DNA of 64,000 nucleotides from Imbricaverruca yamaguchii (Eukaryota; Arthropoda; Thecostraca; Neoverrucidae), in NCBI GenBank assembly GCA_034440575.1, contig JAOTOL010001661.1:2016001-2080000 (forward strand), written 5' to 3'. A program made the position numbers and the translations under genes. The first letter of the stretch is position 1; each line of letters starts with the position of its first letter. This document shows positions 11,186 to 23,750 of the stretch, piece by piece. A model generated the notes under the pieces. The model did no database searches. It had not been told where the DNA came from and saw only the letters and a list, made by a program, of their open reading frames with translations.

Positions 11186-14100
11186 ATGTTCAAAAAGTAA
11201 GTGAATCACACAAACTATTCACAATAATGTGAAATGTTCCATTAGGCCTGTCCGAGGGAAGTTTGGACATATTTCTTGGAATTGGACAGCAGATGCACAC
11301 TTGTATGTGTGTATATGGGTATGTGTGCATGTATGTATTTGTGTATCCAGAACAACATTGTCTATGCAGGTCTGGCTTTTCATTTTATTGTGTAAAGTAT
11401 GCACAACCATGTGGCAATTACATCAGATAGGACATTTGTAGAGGTGGGCACAATCTGCAAATATATAGAAGTGTCCATGGGAAAATGGGATGGGAAGGAT
11501 ATGGGAGAGAATGTCAACTGGGTGGGAAAATATAGAATAAAAAATAAGGCAATATTTTTAATAATAATCTTAGCCTGCACTAGCCTGCTGATGTTTGATG
11601 CTACCAATGCTGGAATGCCTATAGCCTGCTGATGCTGGATCCCTAAACCTATTGGTGTTGGATTCTTCAAAGCCTATTCCTATTGGGCTGTGCAATATCA
11701 TTATGTCATGAAAGGAGTCTGCATCATCCATTGTGATGTACCAATGTCATCCTCAAATGTCGTTAATCTAAAGGCGTATCGAAAAGCTAGAGACACTATG
11801 AAGCAAAAAAACCGGAGCAGCAAAGCCAGCAAAAGAACTGGATTTAGCTAGAAACTGTAATGGGGACAGTAAAAAGTTCTTTAGTTTCTACAAGCTGAGT
11901 AAAGTTCTAGCACAATTGGTCCACTGGAAGTAAACGGGACTACATTGGGTGAGGATAGTGAGATGGTTGAGGAGCTGAGCAAGCAGTTCAAATCAGTGTT
12001 TACATTGGAAGATATGACCAATCTGCCGACCATACACCATAGTTCAGTGACATGGGATCTGACAAATGATGTTAATTTCATTGATAGTGATGTTGTTTAC
12101 AATCATATCAGGAAAATAAAGCCAAATAAGGCAGCAGGACCTGATGAAATTTATGCTAGGGTGTTGCGGGAAACTGAAAAGGAACTGGCATTTCCACTTA
12201 GTATAATATTTTGTAGATCAGTTTCACATAATGAAATTCCAACCGATTGGAAAAGGGCAAATGTAGTTCCTATTTTCAAGAAAGGAGAAAGAGGGAAAGT
12301 TGAGAACTATAGGCCAATAAGTCTCACATCCCTAGTCTGCAAGGTACTTGAATCAATTATCAAGGATAGAATAGTTAGTTATCTGGAAGGTAGCAGATTG
12401 ATTCAAGATACTCAACATGGGTTTAGAAAAGGACGATCGTGTCTCACAAACCTCTTGTACTTTTTAACTTTGCCACAGAACAATTTGATCAGGGAAATCA
12501 GGTTGATGTAGCATATCTTCACTTTAGTAAGGCCTTTGACAAGGTACCCCATAAACGGTTAATGATACAGCTTCAGTCCCATGGTATTACAGGTAGCATC
12601 TTAAAATTGATAGAGTTGTGGCTTTCAGATAGACAGCAAAGGGTGATACTAAATGGTACAAAGTCATCATGGCAAAATGTTCTTAGTGGAGTCCCCCAGG
12701 GGTCAGTACTAGGGCCATTACTGTTCATTATATTTGTAAATAACATTGAAAGTGGCCTAAGCAGTAAAGTTTTGAAATTTGCGGATGATTTGAAGGTCTT
12801 TAGGGCAATAACTGGTCAGGATGAGCATATCTCACTGCAAAAAGACTTAGACAAACTTGTGAAGTGGTCCAAAGAATGGCAAATGAAATTTAACTTTGAT
12901 AAGTGCAAAATCATGCATGTAGGTAAGCAGCATATGAAGGCTCCATACTTGATGGGTGGCCAAGTGCTATCAGTGACTCAACAGGAGAAGGATTTAGGTA
13001 TTATTCTAAACACAAAACTGGGGGCATCAGAACAGACCAAGGAAGCCAGGAAGAAGGCACTGAGAATGCTCAGGGCAATAAATAGGAATGTATCATACAG
13101 AAGTGAGGAAGTGGTCAGGAAGCTTTACTGTTCATACGTCAGGCCACATTTGGAATACTGCATCCAAGCTTGGTCTCCTAGCTATGAAAAGATTGTTGGC
13201 TTTTAGAGAGAGTACAAAAGAGGGCTACAAAAATGGTTAATGGCATAAGCAACCTGGCATATGAGGAAAGATTGAAGAAATTGAATATGTTTTCACATAG
13301 ATATAGAAGGCTGAGAGGAGATCTCATCGAGGTCTTTAAATTTGTCAGTGGTCTGGAGAGGGGAATACCTTGGGGAAATGTTTGAATTTAACAGAAATGA
13401 TGCAATTAGAGGTCATAAATTCAAGATTAAAGTTAACCACAGCAGAACAAGGTTAAGGCAAACTTTCTTCACCAACAGGGTAGTGGAACACTGGAACCAG
13501 CTGCCAGAAAACATCGTCAGTAGCAGCACATTGAACATCTTTAAACACAGCATAGACAATCATTATAAGAATAGAGGGCTTGCTTTTCAATATTACAGGG
13601 AGGGCTGATTGACAGATTTGGTGGGCAACTGGTTCAGTGTACAGAGTGCAACCAAGAAGGGCCCTTGTGGCTCATAGTTGCACTAATCTTTTATGTCTTT
13701 ATGATGATGCAAAGTAGCATAATTGGAAATAATGAAGTTTGTTTACATGTGATTTCCTAAAGAAATGTAAAGTAAGAAGTTGGCAGGTAAGCTTCACCAA
13801 GTCCATTTATTATGAGGCACTTTGTTTATATACTTTGTGCACTGTGGCTTCTATATCAATACCACATGATCAAACAAACAATTGAGAAAGCAGGGCATAT
13901 AGTAGCAAGTTCCAGACTGATTTGGTTGCATCAATACAATGATAAGTAGATGTCAGAGCAAGTAAAATTCTGGTTTTAAAAAAATGGCCATGGTAGTGGT
14001 GTTAACCAGCATAAATAAAACATTGCTTGAAATAGCTGTTAAATCTCCAGCAGACCATGATGGGCTTTTGTCTCTCAGATCCCAGTAACCTCTTGATCCA

Positions 14101-17100
14101 GAATCAGAAACCTGTCATAGTGTCCTGGGCAATGCTTGTTTGTTATGACCATGGTTAGGGCAATTGACTCCTATTTTTGTCATCAAGAAAATTATTCAAT
14201 TTTTATCATTTTGAGGTTGGATGCTGCTGCTTCACAATGAACTATTTGTGATTAGGTCCTCAATATTTTCTGGATGGTGCAAACTGAGGTTCCAATGTTG
14301 TAACTTTCTTCACCAACAGGGTAGTAGAACACTGGAACCAGCTGCCAGAAAACATTGTCAGTAGCAGCACATTGAACATCTTTAAAAACAGCATAGGCAA
14401 TCATTATAAGAATAGAGGGCTTGCTTTTCAGTATTACAGGGGATTGACAGATTTGGTGGGCAACTGGTTCAGTGTACAGAGTGCAACCAAGAAGGGCCCT
14501 TGTGGCTCATAGTTACGCTAATCTTTTATGTCTTTATGTCTTTATGATCCATATTCTGGCAACTGTATGTTTTTGATCAGTATTCCTGAAACTATTGACC
14601 AAAGCTGAGGACTTGTGTTTTTGAAACCATAATAACTTCTTTTGTTCTAGGATTTCAGGTTATGCTTCTCCACTCAGAAATGGACATATTCTTTCAAATT
14701 CGATTTTTTCCAACCATCATTGAAACATTTCCCCTAAAGTGCTCCTTGGAATCTTGCTTCCAGTGAGTTTTGTGGCGGCAAATGTTGCGCGCATGCGTCT
14801 TCGAGGATTGATGACTGCAGCCGATTGCAGTCGGGCCCGGTGTGCGTGTTTGAAGGGAGTTATGGTAGCTATCAGGGGCGGATCCAGTAATTGTGGAGTG
14901 AACATGTCGGGAGGGGCAACTTTGGCTCACAAATTCGAGGGGGTGCACTTGAGCCTTCCCGGAAGTGTGCCTCTGGCTGAAAAAAAATCCGAGGGGTGCA
15001 TTCAAGCCTTCTCAGAGGGGTCCTGCCTTCCTATTGGACACATGTTCCCAGATGCCCCCCATGTTCGACCCTGATTGTAATCCATAGGTTTTGTTTTCCA
15101 ATCCATGTAAGCCAGATGTTTTCAATTAATTATGCTTATTGATGACATATGCTTGAAACCACCAGATATTTATTTGGTTCCCCATATGTACTTGAACATG
15201 TGTGGCCATAGAACATGAAAACCACTGCCCTTCGTGTTCTGTGGTATCCACGACTAACAAAATTGCAACCTCATTCATAAGCACTACGGGGGCATCGGTA
15301 GCTCAGTGGTTAAGGTGAGCGTCTGGCAAGCCAGATGTACGGGGTTCGATTACCCGTGATGCCCTCCACTCCTGCCAGGACGAGAGGCAGGCGACGCCAT
15401 ATGGCCGCAATCCAATCCAATCCAGCTGCTGAGTCGTAAAGCCACAATCCAATCCAATCATCTGCAATACAGTAATTTCAGCACTTGCTTGTGCTCGAAC
15501 AAACCCTATTCAGCGCCTTATCCTGATGTGATTGTTGTTAAATTCATAGAAAGTCTTGTTCGGCTGTTGTCCTGTACTTTGACTGACCATTATTTTAGCT
15601 TAATGTATAATATCTCTGACAGTTATTTGTTTGAATAACCTTAAAATGATTTAACTTCAATGTGGAACTTAACAAAGTCAAATGGTGGTATACTTGAAAA
15701 GCTTAACACGCGCCCTGGAGGGCCTCTGAAACTTACGCGTACTGGAGGGGGCGGATTCCGCCCCCTTAAGATCTCGGCTCCCATTAAGGCTAGAGTAACG
15801 AAATTCGCAGGGTCGATGGGCACGATAGTTAACTCTATTGTGTGCAAATTTCGTGACCTTAGGTCAATATCTTCAAGATCAAATGAGGTCAAAATAGCAA
15901 AACATATGGTTTTGCGTGGCTTGGTTTGTCATTGTTATGGATCGCTGTGATTGTCTTTAAATGCTCCAAAATTGTCATTAATGATGTTTTGGACATTACT
16001 AATGATGCAACACATATGCCAGATCCGCCATTTGACCTCAGGTCACCTATATAGGAGCACTGTATCAGGTCATTACCTGCTCTAGTTACCGGAACCGGGC
16101 TGCCCACCTGACTGCTCCGTTGGGCGGCTCTCACAATCGGATTCGCAAAGTAAGGAGTTAAGTACATGAATAAAGTATAGAAACGCTTAGGCACACAGTG
16201 ACAAACAGTAGATTTCCGGATGTGTAGGGAGTAACATCCAAAGTGACATCAATCGCATGACAGTCATTTCCATTTATGACAACATTCCAGTTGACCAAGT
16301 TTGGTTCCATTAGCCTGTCGTGATGACCTCGGCGACCTAACATGACTTTTAAATTATATAGCATAACAATATGCATCAAACAAGTCGCTTAGTGTTGTCA
16401 AGAACACTTCCATTTTGTGAATATACGGGAAGCGCGTCAGCGCCGATTTTTGTGATCTGGCGCTGCGATTTTGTAAGCACTTTAACGGACCATAACTTAA
16501 AAACTTTTCGGCCGATTTTCATTTTTCTTGCTTTAACCAATGCGCCGGTCATTTCTAAGAAGGTACGGAAAAAATTGCGTATATCGGCCGGTACAATATG
16601 GAGTTGTGTACGAAATATCGGAGGGGTGGGCGGATTTCGCCCTCCACCCCTCTAGGGCGTGTGTTAACCTGTCATGAACTTGACCTGACTTGACCTCGGT
16701 GACCTGACATGACTTTGAAATAATGTAGCATAACAATATACATCAAACAAGTCGCTGGTGTTGCCAAGAACACGTCCCTTTTGCCAATATACGGGAAGCG
16801 CATCAGCGCCGATATTTGTGGTCTGGCGCCGATAAAATGTTTTGACTTTACCGACCCCTAACTAAAAAAAATCGGTAGATTTTCGTTTTTCTTTCTTTAA
16901 GCAACGTGCCGTTCATATCAAAGCAGGTACACACAAAAATGGTGTATATCGGCCGGTAAAATCGGCAGTTATCTACGAAAAACCGGAGGGGTGGGCGAAT
17001 TTCCCCCCCCCCCTCCAGGGCGCGTATTAATTGATGCGAAAAAAATGTAATGTGGATTCAATTGAAGGCTAAGATTACGAAAGCATTCACGCAGATCTGG

Positions 17101-20100
17101 TAGTTCATGCATTTAAAAATGCATGGTAGAATGATTGCGGGTTCTGTAGTGATCTTGGATATCCTGATAAATCAGTCAGTGGGATTAATCCTCCCTGAAG
17201 AGGCACCACCTTTCCGTGGTGAGGGGATTGCGTGCCCCAATGACCCGGCGATCATGTTACAGGTGAGGGGTGAGACTAAGAGTACCTTAATCGTCCTTTC
17301 ATCCATATGTTCCTAATTCCAATGCCCATCTCATATCAACATATAATTCCATCGCCTGGCCCTGCAACATAAACTATACCTACCAAGAGCAGGTAGGACA
17401 ACTTTACCGGTCCTCCCCCGCCCCCAGCTCAGTTTTATCAGGGTCAATTATTGACCATATAACCGTTTTAAATCAGCACAGTCCGATAACCATTTGCCTC
17501 CAGGAGACTAAGCTTACGCCAAAGGACACCCTCAATGTTAAGGGCTACACTGTGTTCCGCAGCGATGTTCGCCCTGAAAATAATTCGCATGGAGTTGTCT
17601 CGCTTGCTGTCCACCACAGTGTACCAGCACGCGAGCTGCCTCTACCAACCATTCTTCAGACAACTGCAGCGCATGTAACGCTTCGCGACACCAACATTAG
17701 TCTGTGCTCCCTATATCTGCCTTATTTAGTCACGTTTCCTGCTGTGGAACTGAAACATCTACTTGCTGAGCTTCCACCACAATTGCTACTATTAGGTGAT
17801 TTCAGCGCTCACCACACCGTTTGGGGCTGCTCGGACATGAACACACGGGACCGAATATTGGGGAATGTAATCCGACAGGAGCCGCTACGCGTTTTAAACA
17901 CAGGTGCACATACTCACATTACTCTCCCATCCGGCCGGACATCAGCTTTGGACCTGAGCCTGGCCAGCCCCCGACTGACCCATCAGTTCGAAGGTCAGTT
18001 GACGGTTTCCTCGGAAGTGACCATTATCCGGTGTGGCTAACGTTTCATAGAGACGTAGTTTTGGGAGACTGGGCTCGTTTTGAATCTTATATACAGACAT
18101 CCTTTACACTTGACATTGATAATCATTGTACTAGCGTCGAGGATTTTTCATCACGGATACTCCAGTCCGTTGATAGGTGCATTCCACGTAACTCTGGAAC
18201 CCTACGCCTCACTCCAGTCCCTTGGTGGACAGAGGAATGCGGAAAGGCCATCCGCGCTCGCAAGCGAGCCCTGAAAAAGTAAGCATGCCAATGTGACTAA
18301 CATGTTAGAGTTCCAACAGGCCCTAGCACTAGCCCGACGCACCATACATGCGGCGAAGCGAACATCCTAGCGAGCATATATAGACGGACTGAGTAGAACT
18401 GCATCGGCATCCGAAGTGTGGTCCCTTATTAAAAGGATTTCGGGAGAGTTCTCCTCAGTCCCACTTCCAGTTCTTGGCGTTGGAGGAAATGTAGTAAAGG
18501 ATCCGAGCGATGTAGCCTATCGTATTGCACATGTCATTGCAAAGCGCAGTGAACCTACTGATCCAGCGTTCCTGCAACACCTTGACCGGTGTGAGGGGAA
18601 AGATCAGTTTTATTACATCGAGAGTAACTGGTCTGCAATTTATATTTTCCTGAAGCCGAACCGAACTCTGTAATTAGTGGTTTGAGGAGCGTGTCCGAAG
18701 GACCAGATAAAGTGCACAACGAAATATTTAAGTAATTACCAGCGTGCGCAAAATATACACTTCTTACGATATTCAATCCACTTTGGGACAAAGGACACTT
18801 TCCACTAGCCTGGCGGAAAGCAATCATAATACCATTGTTATAGCCAGGTAAAAGCAGTTCTGATCCAACTGATTATAGCCCAGTATCACTGATATCATCC
18901 TTGAGTAGACTTGGAGAAAATTGCTAGCCTCCGACTCACGTGGTTCGTGGAAAACCAGAACGTCTTACCCAACGACCAGCACGGCTTTCGAAAAAACTGC
19001 ATCATGATAGACCATGTTTTACGGCTTGACACTGAGGTTCGAACAACTTTTGCGAAATATGCACACTTGGGAGCCGTGCTTTTTCGATATTGAGAGCGCT
19101 TTTGATACTGCTTGGAGATATGGTATTCTGCGGAAGATTCATCAGCATGGAATCCGTGGATCCATGGGCACGTTTTTTAAAATACTTCATGACAAAACTA
19201 GTTTTGTGTGCGCGTCGGCAACCAGTTTTCCAAGTTCGTCGTAGCAAGTCGATGGAGTTCCTCATGGCAGCGTCTTGAGCACGTCCCCGTTTTCGCTTAT
19301 AATAAATGACATCGGCGGCTCACTGCCTTCATCAATTGGACGATCACTTTTCGCTGACGATTTTACCATCTGGACGTGCAACTCGTCAACCCCTCCCATG
19401 GAGTGACGGCTGCAACTCGTAAGTTCTCACTTCAAAAAGTGGGGATGCCTGAATGGCTTCATATTTTTTATGGCGAAGACAGCAGCGGTTCATTTCTGCC
19501 GTCGTCGTCGCCACTGCCTTGACATGAAGTTAAGACTTTACGGGCAAGACGTTCCCTGTGTACCAACGGTTCGGTTTCCTGGTGTGAAATTAGACAATCG
19601 CCTTTCATGCAGAGAACACATAAAGACGCTTCGAGACAGGTGTTTTAAAACCATGAACATAAGGAATTGTGTTTCTCGAACGTTGTATGAGGCTGACAGA
19701 AGTACCCTACACCTGCTCTACTGCAGTCTGATTCGATCCAAACTCGACTTTGCATGTTTTATATATGACTGTGCGTGTGCCACTACAAAACGATCTCCTA
19801 GACCCAATGCACCATGCTGCATTGCGAATAATTACCGGAGCATTCCGCACCTCTACCACGGTCAGGATACTGGCAGATGCCCGTTAGCCACCATTGAGCA
19901 TGAGACGAGAAATGCTGGGACTTCGCAACGCATGCAAAATCCATCAGTTTCCAAAACCCATCTTATATGGCTGTTTTTTATCGTGATATGCATGCAATCC
20001 TTCGTGGCCACGTGAGGAGGGGAACAGCTTACTGTGTGAGAATGAGGACACTCCTGGGACAGACGAGACTTCGACTGCAATGGATTAGGCAGTGTGAACA

Positions 20101-23100
20101 AATAACAACTTCCCCGTGGCAGCTGATCTCCCCCTCCATCGACATCGTCCTCACTGGCGAGAGAAAAAGGGATACTACCAAAGAGGAGCTACTATCATGT
20201 TGATTAGAACGCATTTCCTCAGTATTTCGTGCACAGATGGCTCGAAGATCGACACCGGCGTGGGTAGCGCTTTCGTGAGAGGATCCATCACGAGATCATT
20301 CCCTCTGCCTTCACATGCTACTGTCTTCACAGCCGAGTTGATGGCCATTAGCAAAGCCCTAGCAAACATCGAGGTTGACGACGAGGATTTTCATGTCATT
20401 CTGACCGATTCTCTAAGTAGTCTTTTGTCATTGCGTGGTTTTAACCAACAACATGCCATTGTACGGGGCATTTTATATCGGCTTACTTCGCTACATCGCA
20501 TGGGAAAACAAGTAACACTTTGCAGGATGCCCGCGCATATCGGATTACGTGGCAACGAGCTGGCTGGTCAGGCTGCAAGGCGTGCAGCACAAGCACCATG
20601 GAGCCACGTGCTCCCACTTCCTGCTGGTGACCACTACCCAATTATTTCATCATTTTGTTCTCAGACTGTGCCAGGACAGATGGGGCCAATTGGATTCTAA
20701 CAAACTGAAAGAAATTGAGCCACTCTTAGCGTTGTGGCCCTCATCCTTCAGCCATGGTATAGGGGACGAGGTGTCGCTCTGTAGCCTTAGAATTGGTCAC
20801 GCGCTATCTACACATAGGTACTTATTGTGCGGGGATGAAAGACCCAAATGTATGAGGTGTGATACAGCACTGACTGTGCGCCATGTGTTCGTGTCTCACC
20901 GAAACTACACGGAAGAACGCAGGCGCAATTTCGGACATTACTCTAACACTCTGAGACTGGTGGACTTGCTCAGTGATATTGCTCACTGACTACCTCGGTC
21001 ACTAAGTGACTACCTCGGTCACTAAGCGACTACCTCGGTCACTAAATGACTACCTCGGACACGAAGTGATGTATTGGTCACGAAATGACTACCTCGGTCA
21101 CTTCACTGCCCTCGTTGCACACAGCCGACAATTTGTTATTTGGCGCTGTATGACCGAAGCAGTCGAAGCGCCCCTAAGCCCAAATAACAAACAGACAATT
21201 TGTTCTTATTTCAGATTTGATGAGAAGGAAAACATTTCGAATGTTCAGCAGCTGAAATCATCCGTCCAGAAAGGAATAAGGAACAAGATTTTGGAACTCC
21301 ATCCTCATATAGAAAATTATCGGGACCAAATTCTGCCAAAGAAGGACCCACTGCGTATATTAAAATGGTGAGTTTTCTCATAGCTGACACGAGTAATGTG
21401 TATCAGTGCACTTGGACATCAATGTATACTGGGTGACTTTGCATACTAGAGTGGCTGAACACGTTTACGACATATCATTAATATGAGATTGCAGTCTAAA
21501 AGTAGTCACAGTCCTGTTTCCCAAGACACTCAAATCTGACCTGTAAGGCTTTGAACCCTGAACAATCTTATATCATTTTAGGTTTGCACAATAAAGGTGG
21601 TTGCATCGGATCAATCATTCACTGCTCTCTCAGGAACAAACTTCTAGGCTTTCAGTTTTTACTTGCTGCATATTTGTTCCAGACATTTTTTCCCTAAGCT
21701 GGTCATCTGTATGTTCTACATGTTCTAATGTTCTACAGCCAAGTACATATACTTGTCCATAAAGTCTGGGTTTAACAAATTTGGAGATAAATCATTTGCA
21801 GCTTTTCCACCCATCCTACATCATATGCACATATGTATGAAACATGAATGGCTAAATAAGCTGCACATTTGTTTTAATGGTACTGTTTCGTAATTGTCCG
21901 TGTCCTATGGGATAGTCATACTTTCTGATATTTATTTTTCAGCCATGACCACATAGAGATTCTGATCAACAGCACCGGTGAACAGCTTTTCTTTCGTCAG
22001 CGAGATGGACCGTGGATGCCTACGCTACGATTGCTCCATCAGTGTAAGGATGTGGGCGTGCTGGTCAGTCCCAGCACAGCAATAAACAATCCTGCTGATC
22101 AGCCGCCTTCTCGTTTTTTTGTCAGCCATTGCAAAGCTATAATCAGCAGCGCCTTGATATTTTATCATGTACTAGCTTTCCTCTTTTTGCATATGGTGCC
22201 ATGACTTTGAGCTAAACTTTGAACTGTTGTTTTCAGCAGAGCCGTATATAGAGTGGGTGGATTCAGTGATAAATACACAAAGACTTCCGCTTGGCTGTTC
22301 AGTTGCGGATATTTCAGTGAACAACTACCTTTTCTCCAATCGGTCTCCAAAAGCCCCATGTTTACCGGTTATCTGAGATTGCAGAGCACCGACGTCCTTT
22401 TCATCCGTGCCGTCGACCGCGTTCGGTCTTCCTTCCCTTTACCCGTGCACTAGACAGCAGAATGCACACATAGTGCACCAGACCGGCATGGAATCGGTGT
22501 ACTCCCGGAATCTGGAGGCCGGATTTGATATGGCTCCGCGGTGCACCGTGCTTACAGACCCGTTCCTGCTGCCGATGCTGCAAGTCGACAAGGGGGCCAT
22601 CCGGTTCGTGCTGTCCGGTGCCAACATCATGTGTCCGGGCCTCACCTCGCCCGGCGCTCGCATGACCCCCGTGCCGGAGAAGACGCCCGTGGCAATCATG
22701 GCCGAGGGCAAGCAGCACGCGCTGGCTGTCGGCCTCACCAAGATGTCAACTGCCGACATGTAAGTAGCTGTCGGGGACCGGGAGGGGTCCACTGCGGACA
22801 TGTGGGTAGTTGTCGGAGACCGGGAGATCCACTGCCGACACGGGAGTAGTTGTCGGAGACCGGGGGAGGTCCGCTGCCGACATGTGAGTAGCTGTCGGAG
22901 ACTGGGAGAGGTCCACTGCCGACATGTGGGTAGTTGTCGGAGACCGGGGGAGGTCCACTGCTGACATGTGGGTGGCTGTCGGAGACCGGGGGAGGTCCAC
23001 TGCCGACATGTGGGTGGCTGTCGGGGACTGGAGGAGGTCCACTGCGGACACGTGGGTAGTTGTCGTAGACCGGGAGAGACCCACTGCCGACATGTAGGTA

Positions 23101-23462
23101 GCTGTCGGAGACGGATGTGATGTTGGTAGCTGTCGGAGACTGGGAGATGTCCACTATCGACATTTGGGTAGCTGTCTGAGACGGGAAGATATTCACCGTC
23201 GACATGTCTGTCCGGAACTGTCTGAGACCGGAAGACTGAGTTTGAACGTTGTATGGGATTGTGCGCGGGAGCGTAACGTGGGGCCATATGTGGGAGTACA
23301 TGTGTGCACTTCCAGCAACCACCGTCAGCTTATGATGTAGCGTGTTGCCAGTCTGTGAAATATTTCGTGCTTTCTTTCAGCACGAAGATCAACAAGGGCA
23401 TCGGCGTGGACAACTGCCACTATTTGATCGACGGCTTGTGGAACATGCGGCCGGTGAAGTGA
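11186..23462 (+). CDS. MCTS1: MCTS1, translation re-initiation and release factor (complete)
   Basis: MCTS1 forms a heterodimer with DENR on the 40S subunit and promotes tRNA ejection in recycling and re-initiation after upstream ORFs. Coding exons: 11186-11196, 21215-21367, 21943-22043, 22558-22759, 23381-23462. All introns are GT-AG and the phases join exactly, giving 549 nt, or 182 residues plus stop; the human protein has 181. The first exon encodes only MFK plus part of the next codon, then GTAAGT. Recognisable blocks are [77 protein letters not shown] and the C-terminal GLWNM. The C-terminal half (about residue 93 onward) is the PUA RNA-binding domain, uninterrupted. A 3' splice-like TTTTTCGCAG ends at 11167, so the start codon probably lies in a small exon 11168-11196 after a non-coding leader exon. 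Intron 1 is 10 kb and transposon-filled; intron 4 is mostly minisatellite. The gene diverges from MSH6. Confidence 0.97.
11760..13715 (+). mobile_element. CR1/jockey-type non-LTR retrotransposon, 5'-truncated and broken
   Basis: A reverse transcriptase is encoded: [75 protein letters not shown] and an intact catalytic FADD at about 12778-12789. A frameshift near 12470 and a stop at about 13204 break it. No endonuclease domain is present. The C-terminal thumb region ([19 protein letters not shown]) continues in another frame. The tail ATCTTTTATGTCTTTATGAT resembles the octamer tails of CR1 elements. It lies in MCTS1 intron 1 in the sense orientation. Confidence 0.9.
13716..14304. other. MCTS1 intron 1 stretch between CR1 copies
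   Basis: AT-rich intronic DNA without a recognisable gene or repeat. Confidence 0.5.
14305..14550 (+). mobile_element. Second CR1-like 3' fragment
   Basis: Matches 13462-13710 at about 95% by eye, from CTTTCTTCACCAACAGGGTA to the end, including CACTGGAACCAGCTGCCAGA. It terminates in two copies of the octamer TATGTCTT, the usual 3' signature of a CR1-clade insertion. It is severely 5'-truncated. Confidence 0.85.
14551..15287. other. Intron 1 stretch with a DNA-transposon-like fragment
   Basis: A CAGGGGCGGATCCAG motif at 14874 resembles the hAT-like ends seen elsewhere, but no matching right end or target duplication was found. The open frame here is repeat-derived. Confidence 0.4.
15288..15470 (+). 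mobile_element. tRNA-derived SINE, family B, copy 1
   Basis: A-box TAGCTCAGTGGTTAAG (15299-15314) and B-box GGTTCGATTAC (15343-15353), followed by a non-tRNA body with AGGCAGGCGACGCCATATGG and a tail GAGTCGTAAAGCCACAATCC ending in an AATCC-rich repeat. A minus-strand relative lies at 41050-41160. Confidence 0.8.
15690..17035 (+). repeat. Long unclassified repeat, internally duplicated
   Basis: Two diverged copies, about 16370-16670 and 16740-17035, share GTATATCGGCCGGTA, a G-rich GGAGGGGTGGGCG segment and a C-rich end before the word GGGCG(C/T)GT. The second copy's segment recurs at 53545-54010 in the same orientation. A related end is seen at 15700-15780. It carries AGGTCA/TGACCT half-site clusters. 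There is no coding capacity; it may be a non-autonomous element. Confidence 0.75.
17340..21196 (+). mobile_element. I-like non-LTR retrotransposon with endonuclease, RT and RNase H, degraded
   Basis: An APE-type endonuclease is visible: [10 protein letters not shown] at about 17490, [11 protein letters not shown] at about 17795 and GSDHYPVWL at about 18013 in another frame. The RT has [10 protein letters not shown] and FADDFTIW (about 19349) with many stops and shifts. The RNase H domain at 20229-20590 reads [27 protein letters not shown] and [15 protein letters not shown]-terminal Cys/His segment follows ([14 protein letters not shown]). RNase H after RT is typical of the I group. A tandem repeat (20985-21105) and a conserved 3' tail (21142-21196) end the element just before MCTS1 exon 2. 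Confidence 0.85.
20985..21105 (+). repeat. 19-20-bp tandem repeat near the I-like element 3' end
   Basis: About six units of GACTACCTCGGTCACTAAG with small variations, directly after the last coding traces of the retrotransposon. Confidence 0.88.
21368..21942 (+). other. MCTS1 intron 2
   Basis: Ordinary AT-rich intron from GTGAGT to TTTATTTTTCAG; nothing else seen. Confidence 0.85.
22044..22557 (+). other. MCTS1 intron 3
   Basis: GTAAGG to GTGCTTACAG; no repeat or gene recognised. Confidence 0.85.
22750..23225 (+). repeat. 42-bp minisatellite containing copied splice donors
   Basis: Eight or nine units of about 42 bp (CTGCCGACATGTGGGTAGTT, then GTCGGAGACC and a GGGAGAGGTCCA end) followed by decayed units. 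The first unit starts inside MCTS1 exon 4 at 22750, so its first 10 bp are coding and GTAAGT is the real donor at 22760. Later units carry GTGGGT, GTGAGT or GTAGGT in the same position. Minus-strand open frames reflect the 14-codon period. Confidence 0.93.
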
Positions 23463-23514
23463 TGAGCGCCGGTGCCGGCGAGCAGAGGACGCTGGTCGCA
23501 GTGTCGGCCCGTGG

Positions 23515-23750
23515 CCGAGTCTCGGGCTGTCGTCCTGCAGAGCTGCCGTCCTGCAGAGCTGCCGTCCTGCAGAGCTGCCGTCCTGCAGAGCTGCCGTCCT
23601 GCAGAGCTGCCGTCCTGCAGAGCTGCCGTCCTGCAGAGCTGTCGTCCTGCAGAGCTGCCGTCCTGCAGGGCTGCCGTCCTGCAGAGCTGCTGTCCTGCAG
23701 AGTTGTTGTCCTGCGGAGCTGCCGTCCTGCTGTTCCCGCCGGCCGCCGGT
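23515..23750 (+). repeat. 16-bp minisatellite in the MCTS1 3' region
   Basis: About 14 units of CCTGCAGAGCTGCCGT start roughly 50 bp after the MCTS1 stop codon, so they probably lie in the 3' UTR. A 16-bp period leaves all frames open, giving false ORFs. Confidence 0.93.

Noticed and set aside
22439..23322. Minus-strand open frames of 195-282 codons opposite MCTS1
   Set aside because: They read the 42-bp repeat antisense, with a 14-residue period and no domain. The plus strand holds MCTS1 exon 4 with perfect splice sites.
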